Positions 1 to 10,354 of a DNA stretch of 64,000 nucleotides are shown piece by piece; within the stretch, counting starts at the first letter, position 1, and each line of letters opens with the position of its first letter. Below the pieces are notes generated by a model. It was given only the letters and a program-made list of their open reading frames with translations, searched no databases and had not been told where the DNA came from. The position numbers were made by a program, and so were the translations under genes. Source of the stretch: Magnolia sinica (Eukaryota; Streptophyta; Magnoliopsida; Magnoliales; Magnoliaceae); assembly GCF_029962835.1 (NCBI RefSeq), contig NC_080588.1, positions 48,343,001 through 48,407,000 on the forward strand, written 5' to 3'.

Positions 1-103
1 CGTAACTTTGTTGAATGAAATAGGACCTTTAGGGAACCCATGGTTTAAAATGGGTAAGTGAGAGAACTTACTTGGCTATTTCCATATAGCCATGTTACGT
101 TGA

Positions 104-436
104 AATAGTGGGCGAGCCAGTCCTTCTGTCGATTACACTAACGATCCTACCTACATTCCTCGGGAGGGCCCGCAACTTTCAGACTTCGCCAAAGCCGAGG
201 GGCTCGAAGAAATTAGAACGATTGGTTTCCAGGGTACCAACCTCAACATGACCATGTGTTAGAGTAGACTTCCTAGTTGGGATGATGATGATCCACTTCA
301 AATACTTGAACTTGCACCTTCTTACCTATCTGATTGGGCATTGGAGGGAAGAAACTCTGTAACACACTGGTTCCTGAAGCCCGAGAATATAACTCATTTT
401 TCAAAAACCCGAGTGTTAACCTTTAAATATAGCTAA
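104..436 (+). pseudogene. Unrecognised coding-like remnant
   Basis: A plus-strand frame runs from 104 to a TAA at 434-436 with one internal TAG near 260. Its composition is protein-like, with phrases such as DPTYIPREGPQ, LELAPSYLSDW and THWFLKPENI. Near its end lies a pyrimidine-rich tract and 'tttttcag' (about 450-474), which looks like a 3' splice site, but no matching donor is clear. I do not recognise the family. It could be an exon relic of a host gene or an accessory ORF of a retroelement. It is continuous with the left window edge, so it may begin outside. Confidence 0.3.
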
Positions 437-1483
437 ATTTCACGTATATTTTTTTTCTTTATTTTCTTTTTCAGAGTTAGTAGTTTAGCAGAGAACAAAA
501 AATCAAGCATGAAGGATATTTGCATACACATTTAGAATATACGAGCAGCTGGCCATAAGGCTTATATAAACCAATGTCTCAATACTTACAATTATAAGAA
601 GAAAATAATTTAACACATGAAATAAGATAAATTGCATCTAGTCTTGAACTGCAAGATCACACAGCTATTCTTAGGTAGATAGAGTCATACATCCCTAGTA
701 TATGTACTCTACTTCTCTTAGGTATGAACATGAATATTATTTAAGCCACCTACACCACCTATACGGTTATATATTCAAATGATGAGTGGCCAGTTGAGTG
801 TGAATTTTTCTCAAGATTACACACCACCTCATTAGTTAAGCATAGTTTAAACAATAAAGCATACAAAACAATCCACGATGCAATCTTATTTAAATGCATG
901 GATGAGTGAATGCACATCAACTAGGGATGCTTATCTAGTTGGACAAATGAATAGGCCTTTCAAACAGTAGGTCCATTCGTGCAAAAGAATAAGTCTTTCA
1001 AATAGTCGACTCATTCATATTGCAAAAATGGGTCGTTCAAGTAGTATACTAGCTTTTCAAATAGTCAACTAGGCACATATGCCAAATGAATGGACCTTTC
1101 AAACAGTCAGCCCATTCATGCATGAGAATAGGTCTGTCAAGTAGTCGGCCCATTCAAAATGCAAAAAGAGTCGTTTGAATAGTACACTGGTCTTTTAAAC
1201 AGTCAACCAAGCACCGGATAACGCCCACGTGCTATGAATGCATGATTGACCCAACCGTTATTATTCTAATTATAAACAATCAATTTAAGAAAGTTCAAGG
1301 GTCACTGTTGGGGGCTCGTCACCTAGCATAGGCCGACGGCTCGGGCATAGTGTCCCATACCACCATCCCCTACTCATGAGACTTTTACATTAGGATGTTT
1401 AATGCTAACATTCTTAACTAGTGGCCAATCATAGTTTAACAAGTGCGACTTACCATCATAAGGTTATACGAAAATAATTCATT
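437..1483. other. Non-coding left flank
   Basis: No convincing reading frame or RNA gene was seen. The stretch is AT-rich and contains the 139-bp tandem repeat listed separately. At about 1304 the sequence 'tgttgggggctcgtcacc' resembles the first bases of an LTR, but I could not find a partner end, PBS or duplicated target. Confidence 0.5.
945..1214. repeat. Two-copy tandem repeat, ~139-bp period
   Basis: The phrase 'aaatgaat..cctttcaaacagt' begins at 945 and again at 1084. Both copies run through similar internal blocks (cattcatgcaa, agtcg.cccattc, aatgcaaaaa.ggtcgtt, agtcaac.a.gcac). Each copy itself contains a shorter alternation of 'tttcaaatagtc' and 'cccattc', so the array probably grew from a unit of about 35-70 bp. 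The two copies are clearly diverged. Confidence 0.7.
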
Positions 1484-1582
1484 AAGCCACTTAGGGAAAA
1501 AATCAAATCGAAGCCACATAGGGCAAATATCAAATCGAAGCCACATAAGGCAAATATCAAATCAAAGTCATAGAGGGCAAAT
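1484..1582. repeat. 27-bp tandem repeat, about 3.7 copies
   Basis: Copies start at 1484, 1511, 1538 and 1565, each a version of 'aagccacatagggcaaatat' followed by 'caaatcg'. The array abuts the truncated end of the Copia gag remnant at 1589, so it lies at or near the break where the rest of that element was lost. Confidence 0.8.
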
Positions 1583-1588
1583 TGTTCA

Positions 1589-1960
1589 TCAAAGAGTGCG
1601 ATAAAAATGGTTATTGCTATCTTCACCCTCTGCCATTCTGAAGTTGAACAACTGTAGCTTCAAGTGTAGGCGATTCTCAATGAACTTTTCAGCATAAAAG
1701 TCCTCTAACTTTGCCCACAAACTCACTGCAGTTTTCTCCCTCAAGATATTATAGAGAACCTCATCCATGAGATACAAAGGGATAGATGATAAAGTGTTTT
1801 TATTAAGAGTATTCCAGTCTTCGTCACTCATAGATGGTGGTCGCTCCTCAAGAGCCCTGTTTTTGCCTTACTTAGTTAATAGGCTAATCATCTTAACCTT
1901 CCATAACTCAAAATTAATTTTCCCTAAGTACTTCTCAATATCATACTTAGTGTTTCCCAT
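1589..1960 (-). pseudogene. gag: Copia gag N-terminal remnant
   Basis: Read on the minus strand from an ATG at 1960, the frame opens with residues of the kind KYDIEKYLGKINFELWKVKM, the usual start of Tork/Tnt1-type Copia Gag, and continues with ALEERPPSMSDEDWNTL and LWAKLEDFY (the UBN2-type gag region). One in-frame TAA at 1868-1870 interrupts it. The frame stops being gag-like at about 1589, beside the 27-bp repeat, so zinc knuckle, protease, integrase and RT are all gone. The ATG lies just inside the LTR and PBS at 2003-2016, which fits a 5' leader of about 50 bp. It is non-functional. Confidence 0.75.
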
Positions 1961-2015
1961 TGAGACCAATCCTTCAGATTTAAGTCTATGCCCCAATGTT
2001 ATCTCTGATAGTACT

Positions 2016-2663
2016 TGTTGGGGGATCGTGGAAGCACACAAAGATGAATCTAGGATAACAACCCAATAGCAACAAGCAAACATAAAGAGAACACATGGAT
2101 TTTAACGTGGAAAAACCCTTTCGGGAAAAAACCACGGTACAAAGCAACAGATGATCACTGTGAAAGTAGAAATTACAAAGAGAAAGTTTACCTAATTCGA
2201 ACAACCTCGAATCTCACCTTTGTTATACCCATTTGAAACCCTAGGACGACTTAGAAACACTTAAAATACCTCTCAATCCCGTTTACACCCACATATATAG
2301 CTTTGGAAAAAACCCAAATGAAATTAAAAACAAATCCCACAATTTCGTAGTTTTGCGAAAAATTTACGCAGAATTTGTCGATGCCATCGAAGACCTGACA
2401 TCGAAGCTAATCTGTCGATGCCATCGAACTAACACCTCAACTACTCAGAGACAAAACATGATTTTTCAAAAATTCTCGATAGCATCGAACACTCATTGAT
2501 AGCATCGAAAAAGTACCTAGTTAGTCTAGAGACCAATTGAAGAAAATCCTGAAAATATAGATGGTCGAACATTGTTCGATGCCATTGAAGGTGACATCAA
2601 ACATATTGTCGATGTCTTCGACAGACCTTTTATCTAACTTGATTTAAGACATCAAATACAACA
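2016..2663 (-). mobile_element. Copia 5' LTR with decayed PBS
   Basis: On the minus strand the LTR starts TGTTGTATTTGATG (2663) and ends CCCCCAACA (2016), giving TGTTG...CAACA ends. Immediately inside, 2003-2013 reads TACTATCAGAG on the minus strand. This is a mutated form of the TGGTATCAGAG initiator-Met tRNA binding site of plant Copia elements. A TATATATG box lies near 2293-2300 (minus). Upstream of it in U3 are six near-palindromic 13-mers of the TCGATGCCATCGA type. Its first 80 bp (2016-2094) are missing from the homologous positions in units B and C, because the tandem duplication begins inside this LTR. Confidence 0.75.
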
Positions 2664-4215
2664 CATATTGGCCTTCAGTATAAGAGACACTCTCTCCCTC
2701 AGGATCAGGAGCTTCCCGTCTCCCTCAGTATGAGGGACACTCTCTCCTTGATTGGAAACGTCTTCTAGTCATTGTTCCTCCATCGACATATATAATTCCA
2801 AGGTGAATAGTTGAAGCTTTGATGGCTCCTTGGTACCTTTGCCCATGATATTCCAGACACTGAGGAGACTACTGTTCGAAAGGCCCATGTTCTCATCCTT
2901 TTCATCCTAGGTGCCCTCATCTTTGGCCATGGGAATGAGCGCGAACATGAAGTTGCTTCATTTGGTTTGAGACATCACATTTACAGAGCCCTACAACTGG
3001 AATGTGACTCTACTTGCCCAACTATACCATGGCCTGGATAAAGTTAGCCATCACAAAAGAAAATCTTTCATTGGCTTTTCCCCACTAGTGGAGGTGAGTT
3101 TTCACTCGACTTTTTATGACTTTTAGGGCATGTTTGGGCGGTGAGATTAGAAGGGATTAGGTAGGATGGGATTCAAAAAACATAATTATTACCCATGGCA
3201 GGAACTGTCCCCCTTGCCATGGGATAAGATTAATGCCATGCTTTGTTAGTAATACGGTGGTAAATTGAATGGATATACCCACCATCATTTGAACTCACTG
3301 AGAATAACACACATGTGTTATATTTAAACCGTCAATTTGTTTTGTAACCTCATTTTATGGCATGGGCCTAAAGGTGAGGTAGATCCAAAACTTATGTGGC
3401 CCCGAAGAAGTTTTCAACGGTAAGTATTCAATCCCCATTGCTTTATGTGGTGGGGTCCACTTGAGCTTCAGATTTACCTGATTTTTGGGCCATGGTCTAA
3501 AATAATCCCGAAAAATGGGTGGACGGTGTGGATATAGCCCACACATCATGGTGGACCTACACAAGTTGCTAACATTAAGTGAAAAGGGCACGGGACCCAA
3601 TGCAATTCCAATAAATTCTAATTCCAAGCTTTTCCATTCTTCCCAAACATGGGGTGGAATTGGCACAGGACCAGATGAATTCCACCCCACCTAATCCCTT
3701 CTAATCCCACTGCCCAAACACGCCCTTAGTTGACATTTGTGACATTGTCCTCTTGTCTGGCCAGGTGTGCTTTTATGATCATTTACCCATCTAACACCCA
3801 GTCTGAAAGATCCTTTCTCCTCGATTAGTGGGTTCATGCAGTGGGTGAGCGAGAATCGTCGTCGAACCCCTCACCATCGGGAGGGCTAACAATGATGGCC
3901 TGGTACCGACTCATGTGGTCATAATCTTTCATTGTTCACTTCCTGTTCTAAATTCTGTAGGCCTCACCTGACTTCCGTATCCTTGTTTACATTGTCACAC
4001 AGCCATACCTGAGGTCCGCTGCATAATCCAGTTCGGCCAGAGTAGCTGCCTTGGAGGCTTCCTGTCGTTGATGCCTCTTTACTAACCCAGAATCTTTCAA
4101 ATGGTATTTTTGGAGAATGCCTATTTTGACAATTGACGGTCTTCCCTCCAGTACTTCCTTCTCCAGTTGTCGAGCCGTAATAATGAGATGAACTCCGTCT
4201 GGCCGACTTAGCTAG
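2664..4215. other. Non-coding unit DNA, interrupted by a MITE
   Basis: Apart from the MITE at 3126-3725 no gene is recognisable. The sequence is conserved in units B (35353-36310) and C (54945-55905). Weak coding-like stretches occur in several frames but are broken by stops in all three copies, so they look like an old decayed coding remnant. I could not assign a family. Confidence 0.5.
3126..3725. mobile_element. PIF/Harbinger-type MITE, 600 bp
   Basis: The element begins GGGCATGTTTGGGCGGTGAG and ends with the inverted counterpart ...CACTGCCCAAACACGCCC. The terminal inverted repeats extend about 49 bp with few mismatches. It is flanked by a 3-bp direct repeat TTA (3123-3125 and 3726-3728), the target length and sequence of PIF/Harbinger (Tourist-like) elements. 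Units B (near 35817) and C (near 55408) read 'gacttttagttgac' with no insert, so both give exact empty sites. It has no transposase and is non-autonomous. It inserted in unit A after the copies separated. Confidence 0.88.
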
Positions 4216-4216
4216 A

Positions 4217-4345
<129 letters not shown>

Positions 4346-6294
4346 AAAGATATTGGACCATTCACTTTACTTATTATTTTTGTGATCATCTCATGTATTC
4401 ACGTGGCCATTTTTGACCCATTCGTCTTATTTATCAATCATATATCAACCTATTTAACCATTAAAATTATTATCTAAGAACCCCACTCTTAAATATATGC
4501 ATATGCATACCTTTTTAGGTTTATTAAGCTTATAAATCATTAACATACTTATCAATCATTGACGTCAACGGTTGAGAATATTCTTTGTAAACCAATATAG
4601 CTATTCAATAATTTGATTTTCATGAAATCATCCGTTGAAAAAATCCAACTATATATATTTACTCATTCAAATCCAACATTCTCGTCTAAGTTGTTCCTTG
4701 TTGCGCCCAATCTAACCATCAAATCAAACCCACTATCTCAATGAGGCTCAGATGATTCAAACCATTCATCACAGTGGACCTTTTAAAGATTTCAACGGTA
4801 AATTATACCTTACTCTTCCTCAAGATGTGTGGCACACTTAAGATTTAAATCTACCTCATTTTTTTTCCCATGCCCTAAAAGGACATGATAAAACTAATGG
4901 ACGGAGTAGATTTCCGCCAAACATCTCAGTGGGGCCCACTACCCTAATCTTTCAAAAAAAGAAAAAAGAAAAGGAGATCAGCGTGGGCTGCTCTACACCG
5001 AACAGCCCACGTCGCGACACCAACCCGTAAGTCCCGACGACCACGTCTCTCCTCATCCTTCTCTCCCTATCTTTCAATCCACCATCAAGGTGGGACCTAC
5101 CATCGATCCAGACCATTCACCAGCCCCAAGAATTTTCAGCATGCAATCTCTAATATTTTCCCATCGTGTGGTCCTCCTGAGTTACACATCTGCCTTATCC
5201 TTCGTTCCCTGCCTCATCACGGCTGAACGAACCCCGATGAATGGAATGGATTCCACTTAAACATCGCAGTGGACCCCACCAATTGGGAACCAAGACATAA
5301 GCGTATTCTGCACAAGACCAATTCGAACGGAGGTTTCTTTTCCACTTCCTTCTTGCGTTTTAGAAATCCAACTCATACCAAACGAACCTGAGCTAATCCA
5401 AACCATTCAATTTACATTCTACGGCTCTGAAACACCTAGTCGAAACGTTAGGAAACCATTCAATCGCTGTTTCTCACGGCAGCTATCGTGAAACGTCAAA
5501 ACCTTCCAAACCCGAACCCATTGATCGAACGCTTCTGGAGATTCCAAAACCCATGTCCAGAAGCAACGGGACATCGAGATCTTTCCAGTACTAAAATCCG
5601 CCATTGACGTCCAACGTCTTCTTCATCGAGAAACTCTGACCGCAGATCTTTGTGTAGATCTTGATTGGAAATCTGATCTGTTTGTTACGAGGCCCACCTA
5701 ATTAACAACTGATCACCGAAACCTAATAACGAACAGGTCTATCAGGTGGAGGAAGAACCAATTGAATAGATTAGAACGAGTCCGTGCACTACTCGATCCG
5801 TGAAGAGTAGACGTAACCCATACCAAGTCCTGCTGCAACTCGGACTCCAGAAGTAGAAAGCTTATTTAAGCTCTTTGATACAGCGGGAGAGATCGGTGTA
5901 AAAAAGGAAAGAAATTAAGAAAACAGAAGAGACAGTTCAGGAGAATTCAAGAGAGAGAACCAAAACCAAAACCCGACTTGACTCGCTGCCCCGTTGTGAC
6001 GCTGTCCAGCTACCAACCATGGACGTTCTGAAAGAAAGAAAATTAGAAATTAGATGAGAAAAGCAGGAAGAAAGAAGAAGAAAGAGCAGGAAGAAATGGA
6101 AGAGAAAAAAAAAAAAAAAACGAAGAAGGAAGAAAGCTAAAGTTGAGTCGACTCACTAAGTTACCCTGTCAAGTTTTTTTTTTTTTTTTTTTTTTTTAAA
6201 TTTGCAAATCACATTGTTATGGGTAAAAATGAGCTGTTTAGAAGTATGAAGTCAACTCGAACATCTGTACATGTTGCATGGTTCGCCAGCACCA
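4346..6294. other. Non-coding unit DNA with GA-rich end
   Basis: This block is shared with units B (36330-38291) and C (55930-57600). It has phrases typical of this genome's intergenic DNA, such as 'cagtggggcccacta' and 'gtgggacctac'. Its right third is purine-rich on the plus strand (5890-6120). On the minus strand that gives a CT-rich leader followed by 'gcttaaataagc' (about 5860-5872), an arrangement like a plant promoter/5' UTR pointing at the short frame 5419-5604. Poly-T at 6175-6197 corresponds to a long (TA) run in unit B. Confidence 0.5.
5419..5604 (-). CDS. Short conserved hypothetical frame
   Basis: This minus-strand frame of 61 codons begins MADFSTGKISMSRCF and ends LTFRLGVSEP. 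It is open in all three tandem units (37388-37573 and 56982-57167 are the others) with a single residue changed between A and the other two. Upstream on the same strand are a 'cttaaataag' TATA-like site and a CT-rich tract. The conservation may only reflect recent duplication, since most of the surrounding non-coding sequence is equally similar. No known domain is recognised. It could be the first exon of a captured gene fragment. Confidence 0.25.
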   Translation of the reverse strand: MADFSTGKISMSRCFWTWVLESPEAFDQWVRVWKVLTFHDSCREKQRLNGFLTFRLGVSEP

Positions 6295-6302
6295 GTCATG
6301 AC

Positions 6303-6988
6303 TAGGGCTGAAAGTCGGGCGGGTTGGGTTGGGTCGGGTTGGTGGTCAACCCTAACCCAACCCAAGGTTCCTATACCTCAACCCTAACACAACCCAACCC
6401 AATCTCGGGTTGGGAATTCTCAACCCAAGCCCAACCCAAGCGGGCTCGGTCGGGTTGATCGGGTTGGTCGGGTATATACATGCTTATATTTTCGTTATTA
6501 TATTAGTTTATTATATTTCAATATTGGACTTATATTTTGTATCTATAATTTTATTAATTATATATGTGATTATTCATTATAAAGAACTTCATTTTTTCCT
6601 TTAAAAAACAAGCTAAAATATAAGACAACTACTCCTTTAAAAGTCATGTAGCATAGCATGAAGTCTATTTGGGAGAGAGAAATCTGGCATATCTTGTTAG
6701 CTAGAGTCCTTGGAATTGATGTGGACAAATGAGACTCGACATCACTAGTGTGCCTTCGACACAAACGATCCACACTCAATTATAATTTATAAGTAACTTA
6801 TATATTGATTGGGTTCGGGTTGGGTCGGGCAACCTGAGACCTCAACCCGAGCCCAATCCAATTTTTATCGGGTTGGTGTTTGTATAGCCCAAGGTTAAGA
6901 TCGGACCCGAAATATCTTGCCCGAGCCCAACCCAATGTCGGGTCGGTCACGGGTCGGTCAGGTTGAACCCGCCCAACTTTCAGCCCTA
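6303..6988. mobile_element. hAT-type non-autonomous element, unit A
   Basis: The termini are TAGGGCTGAAAGTCGGGCGG and its inverse ...CCGCCCAACTTTCAGCCCTA, with long subterminal blocks of 'cgggttgggttgggtcggg' and its complement. An 8-bp direct repeat GTCATGAC flanks it (6295-6302 and 6989-6996), as expected for hAT. Unit C has a single GTCATGAC at 57603-57610 with no insert, an exact empty site. Unit B carries the same insertion. There is no transposase; the frames inside are short and AT-rich. Confidence 0.85.
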
Positions 6989-6996
6989 GTCATGAC

Positions 6997-7730
6997 CAAG
7001 GGGCTCCACAATGACTAGAAAGTGATACCATTGTACTCTACAGCATGACTCCGAACTCAACGTCGAGCTCTTCCATGGCCCCATCCATGTCTGAGCTAAT
7101 GTTCAGATCTCCTGGAGAAGCCTCTGAAGTATGATCCCATACAGGACTGAGCATACTCCGCTCGAAAGACTTGCGAGAGAGAGTCTCTACACGGTATGAT
7201 AAGATGAAGAGGATGGTTATCCCTGACTTTGCTTATGTTCTACCAAGGAAGGGAGATCGGTCCTGACGCTCGTATACGACATTTGGAGGGAGGTCAGTAG
7301 TCTACTAGAATGATAAAGGAGAAGCCCAGCCACGGCCAGTTAGAAAGCCCAGGTTGGCCTCAGTCTCCTAATACATGTTTCTTCTAAATCCCAACTACTT
7401 CGAGCTTATCGAAAAAACATCTTTCAAGTCTTCTCCAAGGATCTTAAAAGATTACTTTGACATGCTCGGGATAACATCCCCTCCATAATACGCACCTACC
7501 AAGCAGAGATATTTCCATCCACGTCATTGCACTTAACAGCTATAAATAGAGAACTACTCTATAGTAAAAGGTACGCACAAATCATACCTAAAAACCCTAT
7601 GTTCTATTAGACGTAGCTTGCTTGCTTGACTTTAACATCGGAGGGTCCCCTGTCATAGCCAAGGTCTCCATCTTTATCCCTTCTTGTAAGTATCAAGTGG
7701 TCTAAGAAGGACGCCTAGATTTCTGCATCA
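6997..7730 (+). mobile_element. Tat-lineage gypsy 5' LTR, unit A
   Basis: The right end is set by '...ttctgcatca' followed after six bases by a degenerate Tat PBS. A TATA box 'tataaata' lies at 7541-7548. The left end is uncertain because no clean TG start or paired 3' LTR is visible and the hAT element interrupts the sequence just upstream. It is followed by gag in the same orientation. Confidence 0.55.
7541..7548 (+). promoter_or_regulatory. TATA box in Tat LTR
   Basis: 'tataaata' stands about 185 bp before the LTR end and PBS. Unit B has the same 'gctataaatag' (about 39551). In unit C it reads 'gctataaatgg'. It is the likely core promoter of the Tat element. Confidence 0.5.
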
Positions 7731-7736
7731 ATAGTT

Positions 7737-7754
7737 TAGCGCTATTTGTGGGAA
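7737..7754 (+). other. Tat primer-binding site (decayed)
   Basis: 'tagcgctatttgtgggaa' differs at a few positions from TGGCGCCGTCTGTGGGAA, the tRNA-derived PBS commonly seen in Tat-lineage gypsy elements. Equivalent sites are 39746-39763 (unit B) and 58321-58338 (unit C). Confidence 0.65.
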
Positions 7755-7796
7755 CTGACTTTAAAAGTTGTTCCCATCGTTTACAATGACCCTACA

Positions 7797-8302
7797 ATGG
7801 CGAAAGGGAGAAAGAAGACCCCATACCACTACTGTTGCACCCAATCATGCGCTAGCAGAACAGTCTGTGGAGCATCAGGACTCACCTTTCCAACTTCAGG
7901 TTGATTCTGCACCTGCAGGTCCAGTCAGCGGTCTCGTAGCCGGAGAGGTTGGCTTATTTTTTTGGAGCATTAAGTTGAAGAATTGACCAGTAACATCGAT
8001 CAGATAAGGCATATGTTGCAGAGACAGAATCCTCCTACCGACCAGGGAGTTGAGAAGGTTGATGTTCGGACAACTACTGAAGTCTCTGCACCAGCTCCTA
8101 GAGGAACAAATAGACTTGTGAGGTGCCGAACTGTGTACCCTCCCATGCCTTGAGAACTTCCATGCTGGCTGCCTCTGACCTACATCATGTGTTGGAGAAA
8201 AAGTGGTGCGGTAAAGCTCCCAAAACAGTGGACGAGAACGAGGAACCCTAGGAAGACGAACTCGAATAGCTATGAGGTTGGATCGCCGACATACGTCAGG
8301 CT
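7797..8302 (+). pseudogene. gag: Tat gag, N-terminal part, unit A
   Basis: Gag begins at the ATG at 7797 (MAKGRKK...), 43 bp after the PBS. The same start is kept in units B (39806) and C (58381). The frame is soon broken by frameshifts. Later stretches in other frames keep Gag-like sequence up to 8302, where an Athila LTR begins. The matching C-terminal half resumes at about 12730. The Athila therefore sits inside a gag codon series, and the frame on either side agrees if the LTR-to-LTR segment is ignored. It is non-functional. Confidence 0.7.
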
Positions 8303-9593
8303 TGTTGAGTGTGAAATATTGCATATTTCTCCCTATTTATACGTTGGTTTTATAAACATGATAGTGATTAATTGATTTAATTATTCATGTTTTCATGTAT
8401 GATGTGATTTCGAGAGCTTAAGATGAAATTGATACAAAAAGGAAGATTTATGCTCAAAAGAGTATTAAATGAAGATTTGGAGATTTGGAAGTCATTAATG
8501 AATAATTCGCATGCCAAAGATCCAAGAAAATCAAGTGAGGAATAAAGAGAATCAAAGATTTGAAGTGAAGGAAAGGAATCATGAAATTCTCCTGAAAACA
8601 AATATATTCTTAAAATTGTCCTGAAAAAGCATATTCTAAAACTACGAGTGTATTTTGAAAAACTGTGCAGAGTGCATAAATTTGAGGCGGTTTAAACTCC
8701 AAGTCTATTTTGTGAAACTGCGCAGAGTGCATAAATTCGAGGCGGTTTTTAGATTTTTCCAACTCAGTGTGAAAGTTGGAGTTCCACAACTATAAATAGG
8801 GCTCCCTAGGATGCTCCAAAGCATCTTCTAGAGTTTGGAAAGGTCTCAAGGAGTATATACAAAGGTGGAGTAGCCGCCTAAGAGTTTTTCTTCTTCCCTA
8901 GTTTATTTTTTATGATTTGTTTAAGAGGTTTGGTTTCAATCATGTCTATGGTTGGCTAAACCTCTTAGCTAAGGCTAAGAGTTGAATCTTGTAGCGTGTT
9001 TGGATGTTTATTTTTCTTTGATTCTTATTCTTATTGAACTTGATTGATTTATAGTTTGATATTAAGGGAATATTATTTTTAGTTTTCTATGATTTATTGT
9101 GACTTAAATTACAATAGATGTCGTGATAGCTTTAAATATCTTCTTTTCCTGTTTTGAGATTGTGAGATTGGTAAATCCCGTTGTTTACCATCAAGTCCTG
9201 GGCATGGTAGGGTGATGGAATCCCTTCCAATCATCAAAATTCTCCTACATTGAGAACTAGGTCAATGAAAATTTTAGATTTGATTTAAATTCCTTTATAT
9301 TCCAATTGAATATGATATGACTCCAATTCCAATTGTGTTCCTTGAATCAAGTAAGGTAGCATCTTGATAGCTACAAGTGGATCCTTATCACCCTAGTTCC
9401 CACATTTAAATTCAAAAGTTTTAATCAACATTATTCACGATTACTCTCAATTATTCAGATTTCAATTTAGATTTTTTTTCTAGTTCTAGTTCTAGTTATT
9501 TTCAGAATACGTACAAGTTTAGTCCTTATGGATTCGACCTCGGTCTTATCGAGTTATTATTACATTGCGACCCTACACTTGGGGTTGTGAACA
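8303..9593 (+). repeat. Athila 5' LTR, unit A
   Basis: It begins TGTTGAGTGTGAAATATTGC and ends GGGGTTGTGAACA, 1291 bp. 'tataaata' at 8791-8798 is the probable TATA box and occurs at the same place in all three units. The phrase 'ggattcgacctcggtctta' and 'accctacacttggggttgtg' close to the end are typical of Athila LTR ends. Unit B has a copy of identical length (40311-41601). Confidence 0.9.
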
Positions 9594-9599
9594 AGTTTT

Positions 9600-9617
9600 T
9601 AGCGCCATTGATTGGGA
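9600..9617 (+). other. Athila primer-binding site
   Basis: 'tagcgccattgattggga' follows 'acaagttttt'. It is a decayed form of TGGCGCCGTTGCCGGGGA, the Asp-tRNA-type PBS of Athila/Tat elements. The better preserved version is at 19108-19125 (minus) in the second Athila. Confidence 0.8.
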
Positions 9618-10053
9618 CTATAGCTATATTTTTCTGGAATTAATTGATATTAAAATTATGTTAAGATTATGGTTGATTTTTCTACTATGTTTTTAGGTTA
9701 GGTTTTTCTTTTTGAAATTATTTTTAGAAACTAACATTGTTTTTCATTTTATAGGATCCTAACATAGTAACTCTTATTTGGTAATTTTGTTCCAATCCCC
9801 TCTTATGTTTTCTAGATCTCTTATTTATTTTAGTTTTTCTACTTTTCTTTTTAGGCTTAGTTGTTAAGTTACTTGAGGGCTGAAAGTGTTTCATGACCAA
9901 GTAGGTTCGTAACAACACCCTCTGTCTCTTGAGTGAATGAGGATTAGTCGAGGGGTTGCTTATCCATTACGGATTAGAAACCACTTGATATCCTCTCAAT
10001 TAATAGAAGTGATGCCTGCATATTAACCTCAATACCCAGTTAAGGAAGCCTAA

Positions 10054-10354
10054 GATGAGAATGAGGTGTATCATGCACCCTCGCCTCGTATTCTACGAGA
10101 TTATTTACAATCGATGGGGTTGAGCACACCTTCCTACATGATTTTTCTTAGACAATACAGGAAATATGAATATTAAACCTGGGGTCATTCAAAAACTTCC
10201 GAAGTTCCATGGACTTGAATCTGAAAGTCCATATCTACGCATGAAAGAGTTTGATGAGATAATAGCCACTTTCCACTTTCCTAATGTGTCTGAGGACATG
10301 ATTAGACTGAAACTCTTTCCACTGTACACTTTGAGAATTCTAATGACTATATGA
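10054..10354 (+). pseudogene. gag: Athila gag N-terminal remnant, unit A
   Basis: Two frames joined by a frameshift near 10150 give APSPRILRDYLQ followed by GVIQKLPKFHGLESES and SEDMIRLKLFPL, the start of Athila Gag. The same order of motifs is seen in the longer gag at 18477-17411 of the second Athila. After 'LKLFPL' the similarity stops at an internal deletion junction. Unit C retains it as a single open frame (60637-60924). Confidence 0.75.

Noticed and set aside
1304..1330. 'tgttgggggctcgtcacc' as the start of another LTR
   Set aside because: No matching end, PBS, PPT or second copy was found in the window.
6410..6779. Short frames in the hAT element as a transposase
   Set aside because: Too short, AT-rich, without hAT dimerisation or catalytic motifs; the element is non-autonomous.
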